Source: Chloroflexota bacterium (GTDB taxonomy: Bacteria > Chloroflexota > Dehalococcoidia > SHYD01 > JACQUQ01). Taken from it: a stretch of 42,846 nt of DNA. How positions within the stretch are numbered: position 1 is the first letter of the stretch; each line of letters begins with the position of its first letter. Under the pieces are notes generated by a model. The model was not told where the DNA came from, searched no databases, and saw only the letters and a list, made by a program, of their open reading frames with translations. The stretch spans positions 1 through 42,846 of the forward strand of contig JACQUQ010000214.1 in the NCBI GenBank assembly GCA_016210175.1, written 5' to 3'. The position numbers and the translations under genes are program-made. Below are positions 35,839-42,846 of the stretch, one piece after another.

Positions 35839-37500
35839 TTACCGCCGCCCGGCGCGCCAGGTGGCGAGCAGCAGGTACAGGCCCATGAGCGCGATCAGCA
35901 GGAGGCCCAATCCCAGCAGCCAGTTCCCCACCGCCCCCAGCCCCGCGGGCGGCGACAGTTGCAGCAGCAGGGCCAGGCTGATGATGACGCTTGCCGCCAG
36001 CAGGCTGAGGGACAGGCGGTTGACCATGCGGTTGATCTCCCGCAGTTCGTGTTCCCACTCGTCGTGGTGGGTCGAGACCAGCAGTTGGCCCCGTTCGACC
36101 GTGCGGAGGAGCCGGTGCAGGCGGATGGGCAGGTCGGTCGGCAGGTAGGAAATATCCAGGGCGGTGCGTCCCAGGCGCTCGCCCCAGAACCACGGGCTGT
36201 AGCGCTGCAAGGTGGCCTTGCGGACGTATGGTGCGGCCTCCTCGACCATGTTGAAGCTGGGGTCCAACTGGCGGCCGATCCCCTCGTTCATGGTGATGGT
36301 CTTCAGCAGTAGGGAGAGCTCCGGCGGTAGCACCAGGCGGTGCCGCCGGATCAGGGCGAAGAGATCGCCGATGACCATGGCCGCGTTGATCTCCCGGAAG
36401 GTCAGCCCGTAGTAGCGGTCCAGCAGGTGGGCCAGGTTCCGCCGCAGGGCCGCGCGCTGGACACGCCGGCCTGCGATGCCCAGTTCCTCCAGGGCATCCA
36501 CCGCCCGGCTGGCGTCCTGGCGCACGATGGCGGTCATCAGGAGCAGCAGGTTGTCCCGGATGTCCTCCTCCAGGCGGCCCACCATCCCGAAGTCCATCGC
36601 GCCGATAGCTCCGCTGGGCAGGACGGAGAAGTTCCCCGGATGGGGATCGGCGTGGAAGAACCCGTGCTCGAAGACCTCCTTGAGGATAATGCGGGCGCTG
36701 CGCCGGGCGATGGTGTGGCGGTCGAAGCCGGCCGCCTCCAGGGCGGCCACCTGGTCCAGTTTGATCCCGGCGATGCGCTCCAGGACGATCACCCGCCGCG
36801 TGGTAGCGTCCCAGAAGACGTCGGGCACGTAGAGGTTGGGGTCGCCGCGGAAGTTGCGGCGGAAGACGTCGGCGTTGCGCCCCTCCCGTGCGTAGTCCAG
36901 TTCGTTGCGCAGGGTCCAGGCGAACTCCTCGGCCAGCGCGGGCAGGTTATACAGCTCGCCCAGGGCCGTGCGCCGGGCGGCCAGGGTCGCCAGGTCGGCC
37001 AGGATCTCCAGATCGGTTGCCACCTGTTCCTCGACCCCCGGCTTCTGCACCTTCACTACCACGGCCTCCCCGGTGGGCAAGACCGCCCCATGCACCTGGC
37101 CGATGGAGGCGGAGGCGATGGGGACCGGATCGAAGCGCCGGAAGAGCGCCGCCAGCGGCTTCCCCAGTTCGGCTTCCACGACGGAGCGGATGGCCTCCAC
37201 CGGTACCGGGGGCACCGTTTCCCGCAGCTTGGCAAGCTCGGCAACGTAGTCCGCCGGCAGCAGGTCGGGGCGGGTGCTCAGGATCTGGCCCAGCTTGATG
37301 AAGGTGGTCCCCAGCTCCTCCAGGGCCATGCGCAGGTGCTCAGGCTGGGTGGCGCGCACCCGCGTGGGTTGCAGCCAGTGGAAGGGGGCCAGGTACGACA
37401 GGCCCAGTTGGTCCACCAGCGCGCCGAACCCGTGCCGCGCCAGGACCAGCACGACCTGCCGGTAGCGCCGCAAGTGGCGGTACGGCCAGCGCGGGATCAT
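35839..37500 (-). CDS. ubiB: ABC1/AarF/UbiB-family protein kinase-like
   Basis: LGTTFIKLGQILSTRPDLLPADYVAELAKLRETVPPVP; VVVKVQKPGVEEQVATDL; FHADPHPGNFSVLPSGAIGAMDFGMVGRL; C-terminal TM segments. Confidence 0.92.
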   Translation of the reverse strand: MIPRWPYRHLRRYRQVVLVLARHGFGALVDQLGLSYLAPFHWLQPTRVRATQPEHLRMALEELGTTFIKLGQILSTRPDLLPADYVAELAKLRETVPPVPVEAIRSVVEAELGKPLAALFRRFDPVPIASASIGQVHGAVLPTGEAVVVKVQKPGVEEQVATDLEILADLATLAARRTALGELYNLPALAEEFAWTLRNELDYAREGRNADVFRRNFRGDPNLYVPDVFWDATTRRVIVLERIAGIKLDQVAALEAAGFDRHTIARRSARIILKEVFEHGFFHADPHPGNFSVLPSGAIGAMDFGMVGRLEEDIRDNLLLLMTAIVRQDASRAVDALEELGIAGRRVQRAALRRNLAHLLDRYYGLTFREINAAMVIGDLFALIRRHRLVLPPELSLLLKTITMNEGIGRQLDPSFNMVEEAAPYVRKATLQRYSPWFWGERLGRTALDISYLPTDLPIRLHRLLRTVERGQLLVSTHHDEWEHELREINRMVNRLSLSLLAASVIISLALLLQLSPPAGLGAVGNWLLGLGLLLIALMGLYLLLATWRAGRR

Positions 37501-37815
37501 GGTGCCCACCTGCGATTGCGATCGCGGGAGCGTTGGGCCGGGGAGCGGCAGGGGAGCGGGGAAACCTTCACGAGCACAGGGCCCCACGCGGCAGAGTCTG
37601 GGTCGGGTGCAGCGGCGCGACGCGCGGCGGAGCAGGGAGCGCCGCAGATGCCGCTGCTATCTCATGCAATACCGGACTAGGCGTGCTGTGTCAAGGCCGA
37701 GTTTGTCCCGGTAGCGGGGTGGTGTGCTGCCGCAAGGGCGGGAAGCGAGGAGAGACGAAACGATTGCGCAAGACGCTATCCTGTATGGTGTTATTGAGTA
37801 TTATAATGTGATATA

Positions 37816-37902
37816 ATGACTAAGAGTGTTTTTGAGCGCATTCAAAAGCTGATCCCTGGGGTATCCTCTGGTACACTCTCGCTGCGAAAACGGATAGAAT
37901 AG
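37816..37902 (+). CDS. Small ORF (28 aa) MTKSVFERIQKLIPGVSSGTLSLRKRIE
   Basis: ATG just after TATAAT-containing AT-rich tract; stop 1 nt before next ATG at 37904; below the ORF-track size cutoff. Confidence 0.3.
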   Translation: MTKSVFERIQKLIPGVSSGTLSLRKRIE

Positions 37903-37903
37903 C

Positions 37904-38371
37904 ATGGTTATCAACCATACGGGTGCGCACAAAGGAGGAACCTTGGAGGCACGGGTCAGTCTTGTAACCCTGGGGGTGCAGGATCTTCAGCGGGCGCTCC
38001 GCTTTTACCGAGACGGCCTGGGCTGGCCGCTCTCCAGCGCCAGCAGTGACGAGATTGCATTCTTGCGTACGGGTGGCGTGGTGCTTGCGCTATTTCCGCG
38101 GGAAGCGCTCGCAGCAGACGCGCATGTGGCCGCCGCTGGGTCTGGCTTTGGCGGGATGACGCTCGCCCACAACGTCAGGAGCAAAGAGGTGGTGGATACC
38201 GTCCTCGCCGAGGCCGTCGCCGCTGGGGGAACCCTGCTCAAGCCGGCAGAGGAAGCCTCATGGGGTGGCTACGCGGGCTACTTCGCAGACCCCGACGGGT
38301 TCCCTTGGGAAGTGGCGTGGAACCCGCATTTCCCCCTGGCACCGGACGGCAGCTTGAGACTCCCAGAGTAG
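37904..38371 (+). CDS. VOC (glyoxalase/bleomycin-resistance) family protein
   Basis: RVSLVTLGVQDLQRALRFYRDGLGWPL; GYAGYFADPDGFPWEVAWNP; start may instead be TTG 37943 after AAAGGAGG. Confidence 0.88.
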   Translation: MVINHTGAHKGGTLEARVSLVTLGVQDLQRALRFYRDGLGWPLSSASSDEIAFLRTGGVVLALFPREALAADAHVAAAGSGFGGMTLAHNVRSKEVVDTVLAEAVAAGGTLLKPAEEASWGGYAGYFADPDGFPWEVAWNPHFPLAPDGSLRLPE

Positions 38372-38375
38372 CCAT

Positions 38376-38411
38376 GCCTCCATGAAGCAGTTCCTTGCTC
38401 CTCATGGAGGC
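38376..38411. terminator. Hairpin in convergent intergenic region
   Basis: GCCTCCATGA...TCATGGAGGC 10-bp perfect stem directly after VOC stop. Confidence 0.5.
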
Positions 38412-38444
38412 GAGAGCGCTCTCTCTACTGAATCGGGAGCACCA

Positions 38445-38470
38445 CAGGGACGGCGCACGAGCCGTCCCTG
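38445..38470. terminator. Second hairpin in convergent intergenic region
   Basis: CAGGGACGGC-GCACGA-GCCGTCCCTG 10-bp perfect stem. Confidence 0.5.
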
Positions 38471-38505
38471 TCGCACCATGCAGAACTTCTGGGAGGGGTG
38501 GAACC

Positions 38506-39138
38506 TCACACCCGCGGCTCCAGGACCACGACCTGGGTTTCGCTGGGCAGGCTGGTGCGCGTCACGGTCAGCCGGGCCTGGGGCGCCGCCTCCGTAACGC
38601 CGATCTCCTTCAGGAAGTGCTCCAGCGGGGCCAGGTGCGGGGTACGCTCTGAGCGGTAGTGCATGGGGATGACGATCTTCGGCTCCAGCAGCCGCACGGT
38701 CTCAGCCGCCTCCGCTGCACCGATAGTCGAGCCACCCCCGACGGGCACCATCAACACTTCCACGCTGCCCAGTTCCCCGACCTGCGCCGTGCTGAGCACG
38801 TGGCCCAGGTCCCCCAGGTGGCAGAGGACCACGTCCTCAAGCCCGATGAGATAGACCGTGTTGGCGCCCCGCTCCTTCCCCCTGGCCCGGTCGTGGTAGG
38901 TGCGCAGCCCGGTAAGGAAGACCCCGGCGATCTCGTACTCACCGGGGCCTTCGACGAACTTGGGCGCGCCGCCGACGGCCTGGCGGTGGTTGTGGCCGGG
39001 GTGCTCGTGGCTGATGGTCACGATATCCGCGGTCACGCGTCCCAGGTTGCCCAGGCTGCGGTCATAGGGATCGGCCAGGATGGTGACCTCTCGCCCCCGG
39101 ATGCGGAAGCAGGAGTGCCCGAACCAGGTGATTTCCAC
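38506..39138 (-). CDS. MBL-fold metal-dependent hydrolase (UPF0173/UlaG-like)
   Basis: MEITWFGHSCFRIRGREVTILADPY; TISHEHPGHNH; LCHLGDLGH; IPMHYRSE. Confidence 0.85.
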   Translation of the reverse strand: MEITWFGHSCFRIRGREVTILADPYDRSLGNLGRVTADIVTISHEHPGHNHRQAVGGAPKFVEGPGEYEIAGVFLTGLRTYHDRARGKERGANTVYLIGLEDVVLCHLGDLGHVLSTAQVGELGSVEVLMVPVGGGSTIGAAEAAETVRLLEPKIVIPMHYRSERTPHLAPLEHFLKEIGVTEAAPQARLTVTRTSLPSETQVVVLEPRV

Positions 39139-39205
39139 AGTGATCGTGCGTCCCTTCTGAAGGTGGGTTCCTCTCCTCAGCGTCCGGTGCGGTCGTGGTG
39201 GCCGG

Positions 39206-39670
39206 TCAGGCCACGGGGGTAGCCGATGGTACCACGAGGACGGCGTCTCCCACGCGGATCCGCCCGGCGCGAAGGATACGGGCGCGCAACCCTCCCCGGA
39301 ACGCCAGCGCTTTCAGAATGCCCGGCCGCGTGAGGGATTCGAGATAGCGGCACGGGTCGCACGGGCGGACACCGGCAAGGGTCGCACCACCGATCTGAAA
39401 GGTCGTGCCGATGAGGTCGTTGAGTCGGATGCCGCGGGTCACGATGTTGCGGCGCAACTGGCCCGCATCCAGGTCCAACGCCTCTGCCACTTCGGCCTCG
39501 ACCAGGGTGAGTTCCTGATCGGGCCACTTGGGATCGCTCCAGTGGCCCAGCCCCAGCGCGTAGCGGTCACCGATGATGCCCACGCCCGGCACGACCTCGA
39601 CCCAGGCGCGGGCCTCCACCGGCGCTCCCGCACGCGGGGCCGTATACAAGCCAATGACCAAAGCCGACAT
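39206..39670 (-). CDS. MOSC-domain-containing protein
   Basis: VEVVPGVGIIGDRYALGLGHWS; RRNIVTRGIRLNDLIGTTFQIGGATLAGVRPCDPCRYLE; start refined to 39670. Confidence 0.85.
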   Translation of the reverse strand: MSALVIGLYTAPRAGAPVEARAWVEVVPGVGIIGDRYALGLGHWSDPKWPDQELTLVEAEVAEALDLDAGQLRRNIVTRGIRLNDLIGTTFQIGGATLAGVRPCDPCRYLESLTRPGILKALAFRGGLRARILRAGRIRVGDAVLVVPSATPVA

Positions 39671-39793
39671 CAAGGCCCCCTGCTCGCTGAACTGACAATA
39701 GGTGGGCCGGAGCACCAGCGCCCGTTCCTTTGAGGGCGTGCGCTCATCCGCCGGAGGGACCATCGCCGGCTGCGATGCACGTACCCGAGACGG

Positions 39794-40462
39794 CTACCCT
39801 TCCTGGCGCTGGCCCTTGCTGCGGCTCCGCACCAGAGCCCAGGCGCCCGGCAGCGCCGCTGCCGCCAGCACCAGTTTGATCAGGTCGCCGGGGATGAAGG
39901 GGAGCAGCCCACCGGTCAGCGTCTTTTCGAGCAGGGTTGCTCCCGGAATGAGGGTTTGTAGCACACTGCTCCAGGCAATGGAGATGGCGAGCCAGGGGAG
40001 GCCAATGGCATAGATAATGACTTCGCCGATCAGCATGGCGATGCCCGCCCGCAGGACGGAGCGGTCCCATCCGTGCTCTGCCAGATACCCCACCACAAAC
40101 GCCGCGAGCGGGTAAGCGTAGAGGTAGCCCGCCGATGACCCGACGATGGCCGGGAGGCCGGTCACCGGGCTGATGGTCCAAGCGCTGGCGCCATTCGCAA
40201 ACACCGGGAGCCCGGCGAGACCTTCCGCCAGGTACGCCAGCAGCGCGAGCGAGCCGAGGCGGCTCCCCAGCACCGCGCCGGTCAAGAGCACCGCCAGGGT
40301 CTGGCCCGTAATGGGCACGGACGTGAAGGGCAGCGGAATCGAGATGCGGGCGCTCAGCGCAGTAAACAGGCTGAACCCGACCACGAGCGCCACATCCCGC
40401 AGGATACCCTGGCCGGGCACCACTACCCGGCTGAGCGTGAGCGGACGCGCCGATAGCTGCAT
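39794..40462 (-). CDS. bioY: Biotin transporter BioY
   Basis: RISIPLPFTSVPITGQTLAVLLTGAVLGSRLG; PVTGLPAIVGSSAGYLYAYPLAAFVVGYLAE; FIPGDLIKLVLAA. Confidence 0.92.
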   Translation of the reverse strand: MQLSARPLTLSRVVVPGQGILRDVALVVGFSLFTALSARISIPLPFTSVPITGQTLAVLLTGAVLGSRLGSLALLAYLAEGLAGLPVFANGASAWTISPVTGLPAIVGSSAGYLYAYPLAAFVVGYLAEHGWDRSVLRAGIAMLIGEVIIYAIGLPWLAISIAWSSVLQTLIPGATLLEKTLTGGLLPFIPGDLIKLVLAAAALPGAWALVRSRSKGQRQEG

Positions 40463-40584
40463 CCTTTTCCCTCCTCAATGAGTGGACCTGCGCCTCCCCT
40501 GAAGGGGGCGCCGCCCGCTAGCATGCTTCCGCATGGCTCCACCATGGCGCGGTCAGCCGCGGTTTGACGGACACCGCTCCGTCG

Positions 40585-40607
40585 GGGGCGGGTTGCAAGC
40601 CCGCCCC
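40585..40607. repeat. GGGGCGGGTTGCAAGCCCGCCCC hairpin repeat, copy 2
   Basis: See 27635-27657. Confidence 0.6.
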
Positions 40608-40717
40608 TGCCAGCCTACAACGCTCCTGTGACAGGCCACTACCGTATGCGTACCTCGCTGACCGTCCCGCCCACGCCGGGCGTGGGCCGACCGAGCGCCG
40701 TCCGCTGCGTGCTCCGG

Positions 40718-41050
40718 CTACCCACTGCGCGCCGGCAGGAAGGACCCCAGGCTCGCGGTATGGGGGCGGGTCTTCCAGAACAGCCAGGCGGCCCCGGCGC
40801 CGGCCCCGGCCAACGAGAGCGCAGCGGCCACGCCAAACACCAGCACGCGGGGGACCAGGGGCTTGTGGGGCTGCGCGGCCAGGTCTGCGGCGGCCTGCGC
40901 CAGACGGTCTCGCAGGTGCTCCTCGAACTCGTGGGAGGGCTGGAGGAGGACGAGCGAGGCCTGGAGCAGCGCCACGAACGCCTCCAGATCGGCATCCCAG
41001 CCTTCGTGCGGGTGCGCCGCCACGTCACGCTTCTCCGGCATGGTGTCCAT
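40718..41050 (-). CDS. Small single-TM protein, putative anti-sigma factor
   Basis: Overlaps end of the ECF sigma gene; soluble N-terminus, one TM (VLVFGVAAALSLAGAGAGAAWLFW); no Cys zinc motif; start 41050 or 41041. Confidence 0.55.
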   Translation of the reverse strand: MDTMPEKRDVAAHPHEGWDADLEAFVALLQASLVLLQPSHEFEEHLRDRLAQAAADLAAQPHKPLVPRVLVFGVAAALSLAGAGAGAAWLFWKTRPHTASLGSFLPARSG

Positions 41051-41582
41051 CCTTTCTGGCGGTGATCTCGTCCCGCAGGCTCCTGATGGTCCGGTGCAAG
41101 AGCGCTTTAATCGCGCCTTCGCTTCGCCCCAGGGCGCGACCGATCTCCGCGTTCGATAACCCTTCCACAAACTTCAGCAACAGCAGGTGTTGCCGCTCTG
41201 GCGGCAGGTCCGCAACCGCCCGGCGCACCAGGGCAATGTCCTCGACCTGTTCCAGGCCGTCGGTGTCGTGAGTCATACTGTCCGTTTCCTCCAGCGGCAG
41301 GAGGCGGTGCCGCTGGCGGTCGCGGTGCCAATTGGCTACGACGTTGTGGGCGATGCGGTACAGCCACACCGAGAAGGGCAGCCCACGATACGCATAGCTC
41401 GACAGGTGGCTGAGGGCCTGGAAAAAGACCTTCTCGGTGAGATCCTCCGCCTCACTGACGTTTCTGGTCCGATAATAGCAGTAGCTATAGATCCGGGCCA
41501 GATAGCGCTCGTAGAGTGCGCCGAACGCCTGTGGGTCGGCCTTGGCCTGCTCGACCAGCACTTCGTCGGACTGCGTGTCCAC
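41025..41582 (-). CDS. ECF-type RNA polymerase sigma factor
   Basis: DEVLVEQAKADPQAFGALYERYLARIYSYCYYRTRNVSEAEDLTEKVFFQAL; region 4 LPPERQHLLLLKFVEGLSNAEIGRALGRSEGAIKALLHRTIRSLR; GTG start 41582. Confidence 0.92.
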   Translation of the reverse strand: MDTQSDEVLVEQAKADPQAFGALYERYLARIYSYCYYRTRNVSEAEDLTEKVFFQALSHLSSYAYRGLPFSVWLYRIAHNVVANWHRDRQRHRLLPLEETDSMTHDTDGLEQVEDIALVRRAVADLPPERQHLLLLKFVEGLSNAEIGRALGRSEGAIKALLHRTIRSLRDEITARKDGHHAGEA

Positions 41583-41837
41583 ACCGTCCTCTTTTCCGCG
41601 GTGGCGCGCCTGATAAGACCAACACCGCACTCGCCCCAAAGGTACGGGAAAGCGTGCAGCCCTCGACAGGGGTGGGGGTGCGCCGACCTCATCCGCGGTC
41701 TCCTTCCCGAGCCGAACACAAGAACGTGGGGGGCATCGGCATGGCTCCGCTCCGCTCCGGTGTGGAGAGGGGGAAGGAAGGGCTGGGGACTGCGCACCGC
41801 TGCGCTCAGGAGGAGGGATCCCGCCGCAGGCGTTCCG

Positions 41838-42011
41838 CTACCTGCCCGCGACCCGTTGCACCTGAAGGAAGCGGCGGTTGCTGCGCCACTCGATGACGAC
41901 GTGTACCCCCTGCTCCGGGTCCAGCAGGCGGTTGACTTCGGTCACGAAGCGGTGAATGTCCTCGGCGCGATTGGAGGATGGCAATTCCATCTGGGCCAGG
42001 ATATGCTGCAC
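41838..42011 (-). CDS. Small ORF (57 aa) VQHILAQMELPSSNRAEDIHRFVTEVNRLLDPEQGVHVVIEWRSNRRFLQVQRVAGR
   Basis: GTG start with AGGAG about 6 nt upstream; globular-looking composition; missed by the ATG/60-aa ORF track. Confidence 0.5.
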   Translation of the reverse strand: MQHILAQMELPSSNRAEDIHRFVTEVNRLLDPEQGVHVVIEWRSNRRFLQVQRVAGR

Positions 42012-42202
42012 CGGAAGCTCCTGTTATCCCCATCTGCCCCGTCGGTACGTGGGCTGGCCCTGATCAGCCGGATCAGATGGATGAGTATGCCCTATTATTC
42101 CACGTCGGCGGCTGCGGTGCAACGGCAGCCTGGGGTCTTCGTCTTGTAGGGAGGAAGCGCCGGACGGAGTGACGTTGGGGAGAACGCGAGGGAGGGTGAG
42201 CG

Positions 42203-42685
42203 ATGCCAGGACAGGCGCGGCGTGGGGGAGTAGTGTGGCTGGCGATCCTGCTGGCGGTGGTGGGGAGCTTGGGCGGGGTGCAGGCGGGGCTTGGCCCGCC
42301 GTTGCCCCAGGAGCAGCCTGCGGTCCGGGTCAGGATGGAGGCCCGCCGCGCGGCCGCGACCATCACCTCTACCTTTACCATCGTGAATGGCACCGACGCC
42401 GAGGTGCGCGAGGTCTATATTGCCGGGAAGGTGCCAGCAGGAACAGACTTCGCGGGCGTCGTCGCTACCCCTGAGGGGAGCGGGTTCCGTGGGTTCGAGG
42501 CCGCGGGCACGTCCCTCCAGGCGGCGGTGTGGCTGGCCGAGCGCATCCCGGCCCACAGCAGCCTGGGGCCGTTCACTTACCGCGTCACCCTCACCGGGGA
42601 CGCCGTCACGGCCGCGTCGCAGGTCTGGGTGCGCTGGCAGGCACCCAGCGAGGGCACGGTGGTCTCGCCGCTGGTGGCTCCGTAG
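42203..42685 (+). CDS. Secreted protein with DUF11-like beta-sandwich domain
   Basis: Signal peptide VVWLAILLAVVGSLGGVQA; TITSTFTIVNGTDAEVREVYIAGKVPAGTDF. Confidence 0.65.
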   Translation: MPGQARRGGVVWLAILLAVVGSLGGVQAGLGPPLPQEQPAVRVRMEARRAAATITSTFTIVNGTDAEVREVYIAGKVPAGTDFAGVVATPEGSGFRGFEAAGTSLQAAVWLAERIPAHSSLGPFTYRVTLTGDAVTAASQVWVRWQAPSEGTVVSPLVAP

Positions 42686-42734
42686 AGCGTATGGGCAAAC
42701 CAGCTCTCGTGGGGCATCTGGTCAGGAAGTTGCC

Positions 42735-42846
42735 CTAGTGTTTTGTCAATCCTGTTTTGATGGGTTCCATCCCGCCGCCCTGAAGGGCGGGCCCGCCCTT
42801 CACGGCGGCAGTCGCACCCATCAGTTTATGCCTGACAGAACACTAG
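42735..42846. mobile_element. MITE-like palindromic element, copy B (112 bp), ends at the window edge
   Basis: 108/112 identical to 4553-4664; TIRs CTAGTGTTTTGTCA / TGACAGAACACTAG. Confidence 0.8.

Noticed and set aside
1-42846. CRISPR array, prophage, toxin-antitoxin or defence island
   Set aside because: No regularly spaced direct repeats, phage structural genes, or recognised TA/defence genes were seen; the lone HerA-like ATPase has no NurA/Sir2-type partner beside it.

Overview
This is a high-GC bacterial window that looks like Chloroflexota/Thermomicrobia. That assignment is an inference from gene content and repeat style and was not tested. Most of it is ordinary housekeeping and metabolic genes: rbfA-truB, rdgB, thrB, lysC, an M1 aminopeptidase, a UbiB-like kinase, bioY, an ECF sigma factor with a putative anti-sigma, FBP aldolase/phosphatase, an acyl-CoA mutase large subunit, an ALDH, and a tRNA-Thr. 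The strongest unusual signal is on the minus strand at 5302-6798. A thioredoxin-like/NHL-repeat (NHLRC2-like) gene is split in the ORF track by one in-frame TGA, placed exactly at the first redox Cys of the expected WTYC-C-INC motif. A perfect-stem hairpin follows about 18 nt downstream, at a distance that fits a bacterial SECIS, so this is a candidate selenoprotein. Other notable items are: a 112-bp MITE-like palindromic element in two copies with pairing-preserving changes in its terminal inverted repeats, the second copy ending exactly at the window edge; a second MITE-like element sharing the TA of the first; a c-di-AMP (ydaO/yuaA) riboswitch with promoter and terminator ahead of a secreted glycoside-hydrolase-like gene; tandem signal-less HtrA-like proteases next to a NarL-type regulator with a degenerate receiver; an internal start in lysC; two small ORFs missing from the ORF track; and a decayed ISAs1-type insertion. 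Many long ORFs in the track are antisense artefacts of high GC.
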